DNA from: Aeromicrobium chenweiae
Lineage (GTDB): Bacteria > Actinomycetota > Actinomycetes > Propionibacteriales > Nocardioidaceae
Length of the DNA: 64,000 nt
Reading direction: 5' to 3'
Assembly: GCF_003065605.1 (NCBI RefSeq)
Contig: NZ_CP026952.1
Location: 310,001 to 374,000 of the forward strand
Shown: piece by piece, positions 25,674 to 33,874 of the stretch
Numbering within the stretch: position 1 is the stretch's first letter
How the letters are laid out: the number at the start of each line of letters is the position of its first letter
Notes under the pieces: model-generated
Database searches by the model: none
Seen by the model: the letters and a program-made list of their open reading frames with translations, nothing else
What the model was told of the DNA's origin: nothing
Position numbers and translations under genes: made by a program

Positions 25674-25835
25674 ATGGGATTTCTGCTCTGGATCGTCGCT
25701 GTTGCTCTCGTCATCTACGGGATCATCTCGCTGTTCAACGGGAGCATCCTGCTCGGCATCATCCTGATCATCCTGGGCTGCGCCGTGGGCCCGGGCGGTT
25801 GGAGCATCTTCAACCGTCGCGGATCGCGCGCCTGA
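25674..25835 (+). CDS. GPGG-motif small membrane protein
   Basis: A 53-residue protein made of two hydrophobic segments (FLLWIVAVALVIYGIISLF and ILLGIILIILGCAV) followed by GPGGWSIFNRRG. The C-terminal GPGG motif defines a little-studied family of short actinobacterial membrane proteins. GGAAGGA sits just upstream of the ATG. Same strand as the DUF6458 gene, 59 bases after it, and closed by a strong hairpin; the two are likely cotranscribed, perhaps under envelope stress as is seen for such small proteins, which is inference. Confidence 0.8.
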   Translation: MGFLLWIVAVALVIYGIISLFNGSILLGIILIILGCAVGPGGWSIFNRRGSRA

Positions 25836-25842
25836 CACCCGC

Positions 25843-25876
25843 CACCCCGCTGCCCTCACCCGAGGGCAGCGGGGTG
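25843..25876 (+). terminator. Strong intrinsic terminator after the small membrane proteins
   Basis: A perfect 15-pair GC-rich stem (25843-25857 with 25862-25876) with a four-base loop, followed by CTCGGTCTTT. Confidence 0.85.
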
Positions 25877-25901
25877 CTCGGTCTTTCGCCGAGAAAATCT
25901 G

Positions 25902-27275
25902 ATGAACGAGATCCTCAACGAGCGATATGAGCTCGGGGATGTGATCGGCTCGGGCGGCATGGGAGCCGTCTACCGGGCCACCGACCTGCGCCTGGGGCGC
26001 GTCGTGGCCATCAAGATCCTGCGGGGCGGCGTGCTGGCCGACGAGGTCGCCCGCTCCAGGATGCGCAGCGAAGCAAGTCTCGCCGCATCCATCAACCACC
26101 CTGGCGTCGCCCAGGTGTTCGACTTCGAAGAGGACCGCTCCGCGAACGGAGGCCTGTCCTTCATCGTCATGGAGCTCATCGAGGGACAGAGCCTGTCCCA
26201 GATCCTGCGTGAGCAGGGCGTCCTCCCCGCCGAGCAGGTGCTGTCGGTGATCAAGGAGGTCGCCGAAGGTCTCGACGCCGCCCACCGCGTCGGTGTCGTG
26301 CACCGGGACCTGAAGCCGTCGAACGTCATGCTGACGGCGTCGGGCCGCGCCGTGCTCGTGGACTTCGGCATCGCACAGACCCTCGCGAGCGACCCGGTGA
26401 CCGACACCGGTGTCATGGTCGGCACCGTCGAGTACATGAGCCCCGAGCAGGCCAGGGGGCGACCCGCGACGTCGCAGTCCGACCTCTACGCGCTGGGCGT
26501 CGTCGCGTACCGGTGCCTGACCGGAACCTCGCCGTTCCGGCGGGACTCACAGATCGCCACCGCACTCGCCCACCTTCACGACGACCTCCCGACGCCGCCC
26601 TCCACGGTGCCGGTCGAGGTCGACCAGCTCATCCGCTCGCTGACGACCAAGGAGCCCGCGAGCCGACCACCCGACGCGGCGGCGGTCGCCCTCGAGGCCG
26701 GCCGGATCCGCTCCGTCGTGCTGAGTCAGGCCTTTCTCGGCTTCAGGAGCCTGTGGCCACCCGACCCCGCGGTGCCCAATGTCGTCGGCATGGAGGAGTC
26801 GCAGGCGAAGGCTGAGATCCGGGAGGCCGGCATGGACGTCAGCATGCACCGCGTCGACGTGCCCGGAGAGGTGGCCGGGCACGTCGTCGACCAGAAGCCC
26901 GAGGGCGGCCGGCCGGGCTGGGAGGCGGACCCGGTGACGCTCTCGGTCGTCTCGGGCAAGGTGCGCGTCTCCCCGGAGACGGTGATCGGCACGACGTACG
27001 CCGAGGCGTCTGCGGCCCTCCACGAGCTCGGCTTCGAGGTCAGGCGCAACAACGTCGTGCAGACCGACAACATCGGTGTCGTCGTGGCGATCGACAAGTC
27101 TGGCCGGATCCCCATCGGCTCCACCATCACCCTGTCGGTGGCGTTGCCGCCCCACGTGACCCTGACCTCGTCCGAGGAGCCGACCGCCCCCGGCTCCCCG
27201 AAGAGCCACAAGGGCGACGCCCGGCCGTGGAAGAAGGGCCGCGACCGGTCGAAGGGGAAGAAGGCGAAGGAGTAG
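25902..27275 (+). CDS. Serine/threonine protein kinase with two PASTA-like domains, no visible TM
   Basis: 457-residue Hanks-type kinase. The glycine loop GSGGMGAVYRA is at 16-26, catalytic lysine K38, HRDLKPSN at 134-141 with D136, DFG at 154-156 and the activation-loop end GTVEYMSPEQARG, so it should be active. Two PASTA-like repeats follow at about 291-352 (VPNVVGMEESQAKAEIREAG) and 355-415. In PknB-type kinases a membrane helix separates kinase and PASTA; here residues 265-292 contain no 20-residue hydrophobic stretch, so the protein looks cytoplasmic. The tail is lysine-rich (KKGRDRSKGKKAKE). Substrates unknown. Confidence 0.9.
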   Translation: MNEILNERYELGDVIGSGGMGAVYRATDLRLGRVVAIKILRGGVLADEVARSRMRSEASLAASINHPGVAQVFDFEEDRSANGGLSFIVMELIEGQSLSQILREQGVLPAEQVLSVIKEVAEGLDAAHRVGVVHRDLKPSNVMLTASGRAVLVDFGIAQTLASDPVTDTGVMVGTVEYMSPEQARGRPATSQSDLYALGVVAYRCLTGTSPFRRDSQIATALAHLHDDLPTPPSTVPVEVDQLIRSLTTKEPASRPPDAAAVALEAGRIRSVVLSQAFLGFRSLWPPDPAVPNVVGMEESQAKAEIREAGMDVSMHRVDVPGEVAGHVVDQKPEGGRPGWEADPVTLSVVSGKVRVSPETVIGTTYAEASAALHELGFEVRRNNVVQTDNIGVVVAIDKSGRIPIGSTITLSVALPPHVTLTSSEEPTAPGSPKSHKGDARPWKKGRDRSKGKKAKE

Positions 27276-27279
27276 CGGG

Positions 27280-27645
27280 TCAGACCCGTGCGGGCGCGCC
27301 GGCCACGAGGGTGGCGGCGAGGTCCTCGAGCGAGCCGGGCACGACGGCGTAGTAGCTCCAGATGCCGCGCTTGGTGCGGCTGAGCAGCCCGGCGTCGACG
27401 AGGATCTTGAGGTGGTGGCTCACGGTCGGCTGGCTGAGCCCCACCGGCCCGGTGAGGTCGCACACGCAGGCCTCGGCGCCGTCGTGGGCGGCGACCATCG
27501 ACAGCAGTCGTACGCGCGTGGGGTCCCCGAGCGCCTTGAACCTTGCCGAGAGCGTGACGGCGTCCTCGGCGGACATCGCCTCGCTGGCGAGTGGCGCACA
27601 GCAGGCGCTGAGGTCGATCGGGCCGTCTGCCCCGGAGGTTGCCAT
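27280..27645 (-). CDS. arsR: ArsR family arsenite-responsive repressor
   Basis: 121-residue winged-helix metalloregulator. Helix-turn-helix LSQPTVSHHLKILVDAGLLS is clear. Cysteines C15-C16 at the N-terminus plus C60/C62 (ACVCDL) give a thiol site like that described for Corynebacterium glutamicum ArsR (paired N-terminal cysteines plus one further cysteine), so As(III) or Sb(III) should release it from DNA. Divergent from acr3-arsC. TACGCT at 27652-27657 ends six bases before the ATG, implying a leaderless message whose -35 region overlaps the operator. Confidence 0.93.
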   Translation of the reverse strand: MATSGADGPIDLSACCAPLASEAMSAEDAVTLSARFKALGDPTRVRLLSMVAAHDGAEACVCDLTGPVGLSQPTVSHHLKILVDAGLLSRTKRGIWSYYAVVPGSLEDLAATLVAGAPARV

Positions 27646-27651
27646 GCGCCC

Positions 27652-27657
27652 AGCGTA
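27652..27657 (-). promoter_or_regulatory. -10 element TACGCT of arsR
   Basis: On the minus strand TACGCT is six bases from the arsR ATG at 27645, typical of a leaderless start. Confidence 0.55.
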
Positions 27658-27666
27658 CCCAACGCA

Positions 27667-27708
27667 TTGACATTCGTCGATGGGTTGCTAGGGTCGGGCA
27701 TCGACGAA
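27667..27708 (+). promoter_or_regulatory. acr3 promoter with ArsR operator
   Basis: TTGACA (27667-27672) and TAGGGT (27689-27694) are 16 bases apart. The perfect inverted repeat TTCGTCGATG (27673-27682) and CATCGACGAA (27699-27708) begins right after the -35 and ends after the -10, an ideal ArsR site. Confidence 0.75.
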
Positions 27709-27718
27709 CTTCGATGGG

Positions 27719-28795
27719 ATGACCGTGACGACAACCTCTGAGCCGACCGTACGCCGGCTGTCGACCCTCGACCGGTTCCTCCCGGTGTGGATCATCTCGG
27801 CGATGGTCGCCGGCCTGCTGCTCGGCCGTGTCTGGCCGGGCGTCGCCGACGCGCTCGACACGGTGACGATCGGGTCGGTGTCGCTGCCCATCGCCGTCGG
27901 CCTCCTGGTGATGATGTACCCGGTCCTGGCGAAGGTCCGCTACGACGAGACCCGCGCGGTCGTCGGCGACCGGCGCCTGATGGTCGCGTCGATCGTCCTC
28001 AACTGGGTCCTGGGTCCGGCGCTCATGTTCGCCCTCGCCTGGCTGCTGCTGCCCGACCTCCCCGAGCTCCGCACCGGCCTGGTGATCGTGGGCCTGGCCC
28101 GATGCATCGCGATGGTGATGATCTGGAACGACCTCGCGTGCGGCGACCGCGAGGCCGCAGCGGTGATGGTCGCAATCAACAGCGTCTTCCAGGTCGTGGC
28201 CTTCGGCGTCCTCGGCTGGTTCTACCTGCAGCTGCTGCCCGGATGGCTCGGGCTGTCCACCACGAGCGCGGAGTTCTCCGTCGGGGCGATCACGCTGAGC
28301 GTCCTGGTGTTCCTCGGTCTCCCGCTCCTCGCAGGCTTCCTGACCCGCACGCTCGGCGAACGTCGCTGGGGCCGGGAGGTGTACGAAGGCAGGTTCCTCC
28401 CGCGGATCGGCCCGTGGGCGCTGTACGGCCTGCTGTTCACGATCGTCGTGCTTTTCGCCCTGCAGGGGGACGCCGTCACGAGCAATCCGCTGGACGTCGT
28501 CCGCGTCGCCGTGCCGTTGCTGATCTACTTCGCGACGATGTTCTCGCTCGGCATGGCCTCCGGGCGGCTCCTGGGGCTGGGGTACGAGCGCACCACGGCG
28601 CTCGCGTTCACCGCTGCCGGCAACAACTTTGAGCTGGCGATCGCCGTCGCGATCGGCACGTTCGGCGTCACCTCCGGCCAGGCGCTCGCCGGAGTGATCG
28701 GCCCGCTGATCGAGGTCCCTGTCCTGGTCGCGCTCGTCCACGTCGCGCTGCGCATGCGCCCACGCTTCCACCCCGTCGAGAGGTCCGTCCGATGA
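27719..28795 (+). CDS. acr3: Arsenite efflux permease Acr3
   Basis: 358-residue transporter of the ACR3 family, about ten hydrophobic segments, that exports As(OH)3. The conserved cysteine is in TGLVIVGLARCIAMVMIWND, essential in characterised members, and the TAAGNNFELAIAVAIGTFG motif of TM9 is intact. First gene of a coupled operon: its TGA overlaps the arsC ATG. It is preceded by a good promoter covered by the ArsR operator. Confidence 0.95.
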   Translation: MTVTTTSEPTVRRLSTLDRFLPVWIISAMVAGLLLGRVWPGVADALDTVTIGSVSLPIAVGLLVMMYPVLAKVRYDETRAVVGDRRLMVASIVLNWVLGPALMFALAWLLLPDLPELRTGLVIVGLARCIAMVMIWNDLACGDREAAAVMVAINSVFQVVAFGVLGWFYLQLLPGWLGLSTTSAEFSVGAITLSVLVFLGLPLLAGFLTRTLGERRWGREVYEGRFLPRIGPWALYGLLFTIVVLFALQGDAVTSNPLDVVRVAVPLLIYFATMFSLGMASGRLLGLGYERTTALAFTAAGNNFELAIAVAIGTFGVTSGQALAGVIGPLIEVPVLVALVHVALRMRPRFHPVERSVR

Positions 28796-29205
28796 CGACT
28801 CCCACCGTCCTGTTCGTGTGCGTGCACAACGCCGGCCGCTCCCAGATGGCAGCGGGCTTCCTGTCCCACCTGGCCGGCGACGCGATCGAGGTGCTCTCGG
28901 CCGGCTCGCAGCCCGGCAACGCGGTCAACCCCGTCGCGGTCGAGGCGATGGCCGAGGTCGGCATCGACATCGCCGGCGCCCAGCCGAAGGTCCTCACCAC
29001 GGACGCCGTCCAGGCCTCCGACGTCGTCGTCACGATGGGATGCGGCGACGAGTGCCCCTACTTCCCCGGCAAGCGGTACGAGGACTGGGTCCTCGAGGAT
29101 CCCGCAGGCCAGGACATCACCGTCGTGCGTCGCGTCCGCGACGAGATCCGCGCCCGGGTCGAGTCGCTCATCGCCTCGCTCGACCCCCAGGAAGGAACGC
29201 CATGA
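28792..29205 (+). CDS. arsC: Arsenate reductase, LMW-phosphatase fold
   Basis: 137-residue enzyme that reduces arsenate to arsenite. The P-loop VCVHNAGRSQ carries C10; C84 and C88 in TMGCGDECPYFPGKRYEDW supply the second redox pair found in thioredoxin-linked ArsC. Actinobacterial relatives often use mycothiol and mycoredoxin; which system applies here is not decided by sequence. Overlaps acr3 upstream and the flavoprotein downstream by ATGA, so translation is coupled through the whole operon. Confidence 0.95.
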   Translation: MTTPTVLFVCVHNAGRSQMAAGFLSHLAGDAIEVLSAGSQPGNAVNPVAVEAMAEVGIDIAGAQPKVLTTDAVQASDVVVTMGCGDECPYFPGKRYEDWVLEDPAGQDITVVRRVRDEIRARVESLIASLDPQEGTP

Positions 29206-30524
29206 ACCAGAACGCTGCACTGCCCGTCGTCGTGATCGGAGCCGGCCCCATCGGGCTGGCCGCCGCCGCCAGCCTGGAGGCGTACGGCGTGGACTTCCTC
29301 GTCGTCGAGGCCGGTGAGGACGCCGGCACCGCGGTGTCCGAGTGGGGTCACGTGCGGCTGTTCTCGCCGTGGTCCGAGCTCGTGGACCCCCGCGCGCGGG
29401 CCGTCCTGGAGTCGACGGGCTGGACGGCGCCGGACGCCGACGCGTACCCGACCGGTGCCGACTGGGTCGTCGACTACCTCCGCCCGCTCGCCGCAGCGCT
29501 CGGGCGGGTGGCGTACGGCCATCGCGTCACCGCCGTGACCCGCTCCGGGCGGGACCTGCTCATCGATGCCGATCGCGAGAGCGCCCCGTTCGTCGTGCAC
29601 GCCGAGACGGCGGACGGCGCACGGCGCATCCTCGCCCGAGCGGTGATCGACGCCTCCGGGACGTGGCACGGCACCAACCCCCTCGGCAGTGACGGCGTCA
29701 GCGCGACCGGCGAGCAGGGCCTCGGCGACCTGATCTCGTACCGGATCCCCGATCTGGACGATCCGGCCACGCGCGCCAGGTACGCCGGCAAGCACGTCGC
29801 GGTGGCCGGCACGGGCGCCTCGGCGAAGTCCGCACTGGTGGGCCTGCACGGCCTGGCGGACACCGGGACCACCGTCACGTGGCTGATCCGGCGCGGGAGC
29901 GTCGCCCCGGCGTTCGGTGGTGAGGACGCCGACGAGCTGGCGCAGCGCGGCGCGCTCGGCAGCAACGCGCGCCGGGCGGTCGAGGCCGGCGCAGTCGAGA
30001 CCGTGACCGGGTTCCACACCGTCGCGGTCTCCGCCGGCGAGGACGGGACGCTGCGTCTGGAGTCCGCGGACGGCAGGACCGTCGACGGCGTGGACGAGGT
30101 CGTCGCCCTGACCGGCTTCCGTGCCGACCCGAGCCTCCTCGCAGAGGTGCGCACCGACCTGGACCCCGTGCTCGGCGCTCCGCGGGACCTGGCCATGCAC
30201 ATCGACCCGCGGTTCCACTCGTGCGGGACGGTCCAGCCGCACGGCGTCGACCTGCTGTCGCACCCCGAGGCCGACCTGTTCATCGTCGGCATGAAGTCCT
30301 ACGGCCGGGCGACGTCGTTCCTGGCCATGACCGGTTTCGAGCAGACCCGCTCGGTCGCGGCCCACCTGGCCGGCGACCACGCGGCGGCTGCCGCCGTCGA
30401 GCTCACCCTGCCCGAGACCGGCGTGTGCGGCGGGGCCGGGGACTTCGGTGCCGTGGCCTCGGACGGCGGCGGCTGCTGCGCGCCGGCCGAGCCCGAGGTG
30501 CTGACGATCGGGCGGTTCTCCTAG
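29202..30524 (+). CDS. Arsenic-operon FAD/NAD(P) flavoprotein with cysteine-rich tail
   Basis: 440-residue single-component flavoprotein. FAD fold VVVIGAGPIGLAAAASLEAY begins at residue 10; a second nucleotide fold KHVAVAGTGASAKSALVG is in the middle, as in flavin monooxygenases. The last 50 residues carry GVCGGAGDF and GGGCCAPAEP, giving three or more cysteines that could bind As(III) or a metal. It resembles the flavoproteins found in actinobacterial ars operons (ArsO-like), whose reaction is not settled. Coupled to arsC by ATGA. Its TAG shares the palindrome CTAG with the stop of the opposite-strand aminotransferase. Confidence 0.82.
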   Translation: MNQNAALPVVVIGAGPIGLAAAASLEAYGVDFLVVEAGEDAGTAVSEWGHVRLFSPWSELVDPRARAVLESTGWTAPDADAYPTGADWVVDYLRPLAAALGRVAYGHRVTAVTRSGRDLLIDADRESAPFVVHAETADGARRILARAVIDASGTWHGTNPLGSDGVSATGEQGLGDLISYRIPDLDDPATRARYAGKHVAVAGTGASAKSALVGLHGLADTGTTVTWLIRRGSVAPAFGGEDADELAQRGALGSNARRAVEAGAVETVTGFHTVAVSAGEDGTLRLESADGRTVDGVDEVVALTGFRADPSLLAEVRTDLDPVLGAPRDLAMHIDPRFHSCGTVQPHGVDLLSHPEADLFIVGMKSYGRATSFLAMTGFEQTRSVAAHLAGDHAAAAAVELTLPETGVCGGAGDFGAVASDGGGCCAPAEPEVLTIGRFS

Positions 30525-31705
30525 GCGCGCGGGACCAGGGCACCGAGGCGGTCGACCGCCTCGCGCAGGACCTCGGGCCGCTTGCAGAACGCCCACCGGA
30601 CCAGCGGTCGGCCGGGGTTGTCGGGACCGTCCGCAGGGGTCGCCGGGTCGTAGAACACCTGGTGGGGGATCGCCGCGACCCCGACGCGGTCGGGCAGGCG
30701 ACGGCAGAAGTCCAGGCCGTCCTCGAAGCCGAGCGGGCGGATGTCGGTGGTGACGAAGTACGTCCCCTCCGGGACGAACACCTCGAAGCCGACCTGGCGC
30801 AGCCCGTCGGACAGCAGGTCACGCTGCGACTGCAGGCGGGTGGAGAGGTCGGTGAAGTAGGCGTCGTCCGCGCCGAGCGCGTGCGCGATCGCCGGCTGCA
30901 GGGGCGAGCCGGACGTGTAGGTGAGGAACTGCTTCGCGCCGAGCATCGCCCGCACGAGGGGTGCGGGCCCGGTGGCCCAGCCGATCTTCCACCCCGTGAA
31001 CGAGAACGTCTTGCCGGCGCTGGAGATCGTGAGCGTCCGCTCGGCCATGCCCGGCAGCGTCGCGATCGGGATGTGGGGCAGACCGTCGAAGGTCAGGTGC
31101 TCGTAGACCTCGTCGGTGATCACGACGAGGTCGTGCTCGATCGCGATCGCCGCGACCGCCTCCAGCTCGTCGCGGCGCAGCACCGAGCCGGTCGGGTTGT
31201 GCGGGGTGTTGAGCAAGATGGCCGTGGTGCGCGGGGTGACGGCGGCACGCAGCTCGTCGATCGGCAGCCGGAAGTCGGGCGCGCGGAGCGTCACGGGCCG
31301 CCGGACGGCGCCGGACATCTGGAGGACCGCGACGTACGAGTCGTAGTAGGGCTCCAGCGCGATCACCTCGTCGCCCGGGTCGACCAGCCCGAGCAGCGCC
31401 GCCGCGACGGCCTCGGTCGCCCCTGTCGTGACGGCGACCTCGGTGTCGGGATCGACCGCCAGCCCGTAGAAGCGCTGCTGGTGCGCGGCGATCGCGGACC
31501 GCAGCTCGGGCACGCCCGTCCCCGGCGCGTACTGGTTCCTGCCGCCGCGCAGCGCCTGCACCGCTCGGTCGACGACGTCGTCGGGCCCGTCCGTGTCGGG
31601 GAACCCCTGTCCGAGGTTGACCGCGCCGGTGCGCGCGGCGAGGGCGCTCATCTCGGCGAAGATCGTGGTGCCGAGACCCGCGATCCGGGAGCTGGAGGTC
31701 TTCAT
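30521..31705 (-). CDS. PLP-dependent aminotransferase, class I/II
   Basis: 394-residue fold-type I aminotransferase. Substrate loops NLGQGFPDTDGPDDVVD and NQYAPGTGVPELRSAIAA, the NTPHNPTGSVL motif, TDEVYEHLTFDG and the PLP-lysine segment SSAGKTFSFTGWKIGW are all present. It is close to kynurenine/glutamine aminotransferases and to mycobacterial DapC; no symbol is given because the substrate is uncertain. TAGGCT at 31712-31717 lies six bases before the ATG, so the gene is likely leaderless. Its stop overlaps that of the ars flavoprotein. Confidence 0.9.
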   Translation of the reverse strand: MKTSSSRIAGLGTTIFAEMSALAARTGAVNLGQGFPDTDGPDDVVDRAVQALRGGRNQYAPGTGVPELRSAIAAHQQRFYGLAVDPDTEVAVTTGATEAVAAALLGLVDPGDEVIALEPYYDSYVAVLQMSGAVRRPVTLRAPDFRLPIDELRAAVTPRTTAILLNTPHNPTGSVLRRDELEAVAAIAIEHDLVVITDEVYEHLTFDGLPHIPIATLPGMAERTLTISSAGKTFSFTGWKIGWATGPAPLVRAMLGAKQFLTYTSGSPLQPAIAHALGADDAYFTDLSTRLQSQRDLLSDGLRQVGFEVFVPEGTYFVTTDIRPLGFEDGLDFCRRLPDRVGVAAIPHQVFYDPATPADGPDNPGRPLVRWAFCKRPEVLREAVDRLGALVPRA

Positions 31706-31711
31706 CGCCTG

Positions 31712-31717
31712 AGCCTA
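31712..31717 (-). promoter_or_regulatory. -10 element TAGGCT of the aminotransferase gene
   Basis: Minus-strand TAGGCT separated by six bases from the ATG at 31705; no ribosome site is visible. Confidence 0.6.
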
Positions 31718-31789
31718 GTGCGGGACGCGCGCATCCTCGGGTCGTCCCGCGTACGGATCGGTCCCCGAGGGGACCGTTGCGCCCCTACG

Positions 31790-32956
31790 ATGACGCAGGT
31801 GACGGATCTGAGACGTACGCGCGTCGCGGTCGCTGCCGGCTTCTTCCTGCAGGGACTCGTCTTCGCCTCGATCGTGACCCAGGCGCCGCGCATCAAGGAC
31901 CGCTTCGACATCGGCGACGGTGGGCTGACCGGCATCCTCGTGCTGGTCGCGGTCGTGTCGGGAGTCGGCAGCGTGGTCGCCGGGATGATCGCCGAGCGCC
32001 GGACCAGCGCGACCGCGTTCCGGCTCGCGCTCCTCACGATCGGCCTGGGCGCCCTGCTGATCGGGCTGGCCCCGACCCTGCCGCTCGTGGTGGCCGCGTT
32101 CGTCGTCTACGGGCTGGGTGTCGGTGCGGTCGACGCGGGCATGAACATGCAGGGCGTACGCGTGCAGGCCGCGTACGGCTCGAGCATCATGGCCAGCTTC
32201 CACGGGATGTGGTCCGTCGGCGGGATCCTCGGCGCGTTGTACGCCGCGGGCGTCGCGGAGGTCGACGTGCCCTTCGTGGCCTCGCTCGTCGTCGTCGCGG
32301 TCGTCACCTGGCTGGTGGCGCTGGCCGCCGCGCCACGGTTCTTCCGGGCGCAGGAACGCGACCCGGGGTTGTCCGCGAAGGGACTCGACCTGCCGTGGCG
32401 GCCGGTGCTGGTCTTCGGCCTCGTGATCCTGCTCTTCTACTCCTCGGACACCGGCATCCTGACGTGGAGCAGCGTCTACCTCGAGGACGCGCTGGACGCG
32501 ACGAAGTCCGTGGCCCCGCTCGCGTACGGGGCGTACCAGGCGGGCGCCCTGGTCTCCCGGTTCGGCGGCGACCTGCTGGTGCGACGCATCGGCGCGCCCG
32601 CGGTGGTGGGCATCGGCACGGCCACCGGGATCGTGGGGCTCGTGACGGTCGTCGCTGCCGCCGCACCGGCGATGGCGATCGCCGGCTTCTTCGTGGTCGG
32701 TCTCGGGCTCGCGGTCCTGGCGCCGCTCGCGTTCGCGGCCCTGGCCGGAGCCGTGCCGGCCGCGTCGGTCGACGTCGCGATCGCGCGGATGAACATCGCG
32801 AACTACCTGGGGGCGATCCTCGGCGGCGGACTCATCGGAGCGGCTGCGTCGGCCGATCACCTGCGCTGGGCGTTCGTCATCCCGCTCGTCCTGGTGCCGG
32901 TCGTGCTGCTGTTCACGCGGTCCTTCCGGACCGCGGACGACCTGCAGAGGACATAA
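31790..32956 (+). CDS. MFS transporter (FucP/YbjJ-like)
   Basis: 388-residue permease with twelve hydrophobic segments. The MNMQGVRVQAAYGSSIMASF and HGMWSVGGILGALYAAG stretch is typical of the YbjJ-type MFS branch; ligand unknown. A much longer frame from 30221 overlaps the ars flavoprotein and is not coding. Either ATG 31790 or GTG 31799 may be the start: TACGAT at 31786-31791 is seven bases before the GTG, fitting the leaderless pattern seen widely here, while no ribosome site favours the ATG. A strong hairpin follows the stop at once. Confidence 0.85.
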   Translation: MTQVTDLRRTRVAVAAGFFLQGLVFASIVTQAPRIKDRFDIGDGGLTGILVLVAVVSGVGSVVAGMIAERRTSATAFRLALLTIGLGALLIGLAPTLPLVVAAFVVYGLGVGAVDAGMNMQGVRVQAAYGSSIMASFHGMWSVGGILGALYAAGVAEVDVPFVASLVVVAVVTWLVALAAAPRFFRAQERDPGLSAKGLDLPWRPVLVFGLVILLFYSSDTGILTWSSVYLEDALDATKSVAPLAYGAYQAGALVSRFGGDLLVRRIGAPAVVGIGTATGIVGLVTVVAAAAPAMAIAGFFVVGLGLAVLAPLAFAALAGAVPAASVDVAIARMNIANYLGAILGGGLIGAAASADHLRWAFVIPLVLVPVVLLFTRSFRTADDLQRT

Positions 32957-32996
32957 GTCGGCCCACCGTTCTCGGGGGGTGAAACGGTGGGCCGAC
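32957..32996 (+). terminator. Hairpin terminator after MFS gene
   Basis: The arm 32957-32970 pairs perfectly with 32983-32996 (14 pairs, GC-rich) around a 12-base loop and begins immediately after the TAA stop. The following bases are not T-rich. Confidence 0.75.
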
Positions 32997-33158
32997 AACA
33001 GGCGCCAACGGCGGTGAGGCACATCGACCCTGCAACATCCATACTACGCGACGGGGGTGCCCGCCGGGCCAAAAGGGTCACTTTCTCATCCCCTTCTTGG
33101 GCGGTGTCGTCCCCGGTGTGGTCATGCAGTCCGCCGCGCGGGTGACACAATCACTGTC

Positions 33159-33869
33159 ATGACTGCAGCCCACTTGCCGCCGCGTCCCCGGCGCGGAGCG
33201 TGGGGCCGCGCCGTCACCGCCTTCGGGGTCGCCCTCATCCTCGCCGGACTGGCCGTCCTGGGGTGGTTCGCGTGGCAGTACTTCGGCACCAACATCGTCG
33301 CCAAGCGCGAGCAGGCGCAGATCAAGCAGACGCTCAAGATCGACTGGGGCAAAGGCATCGACAGCGACGCGATCGGGCTGCTGAGGGTCAAGCGGTTCGG
33401 CAACGACTTCGAGGTCCCGATCGTCAAGGGCACCGACGGCGGAGCCCTCGAGCGGGGTGTCGGCTGGGACCCCAAGTCGGGCAAGCCCGGACAGATCGGC
33501 AACTTCGTCATCGCCGGCCACCGCGTCACGCACGGAGAGCCGTTCGCGAAGTTCCCCAAGCTCAAGGCCGGCGACAAGGTCGTCGTGGAGACCCGGACGG
33601 CCATCTACACGTACCGTCTGCGCAACGCCGGCACGTCCGTCACGGTCGACTTCACGACGTCGTGGCCGTTGTGGGACGTCCCGGACCCGGATGGTCGCGG
33701 TGACGTCCAGACCAAGCCCGTGCTGACGATGCTGACCTGCTCCGAGCTGTTCCACACCCGCAACCGCAGCGTGGTGGTCGCCGACATCGTCAAGACCGTC
33801 AAGAAGACCAAGGCCAACAGCAAGACCCCCGGGGACACCAAGACCCCCACGAAGATCAAGGCGGACTGA
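33159..33869 (+). CDS. Class E-like sortase
   Basis: 236-residue membrane transpeptidase that should attach proteins bearing a C-terminal sorting signal to the cell wall. A single N-terminal membrane anchor ([21 protein letters not shown]) precedes the barrel. Catalytic His121 is in [15 protein letters not shown], Cys194 in [17 protein letters not shown], with the arginine about eight residues later. The C-terminal 25 residues are a lysine/threonine tail. No substrate with an LPXTG-type signal was found in the window. CACAAT at 33146-33151 is a weak leaderless -10. Confidence 0.88.
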   Translation: MTAAHLPPRPRRGAWGRAVTAFGVALILAGLAVLGWFAWQYFGTNIVAKREQAQIKQTLKIDWGKGIDSDAIGLLRVKRFGNDFEVPIVKGTDGGALERGVGWDPKSGKPGQIGNFVIAGHRVTHGEPFAKFPKLKAGDKVVVETRTAIYTYRLRNAGTSVTVDFTTSWPLWDVPDPDGRGDVQTKPVLTMLTCSELFHTRNRSVVVADIVKTVKKTKANSKTPGDTKTPTKIKAD

Positions 33870-33874
33870 CGGGC

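Noticed and set aside
30221..32956. 911-residue MFS protein
   Set aside because: The long frame overlaps the ars flavoprotein and the opposite-strand aminotransferase; the real permease begins at 31790 or 31799.
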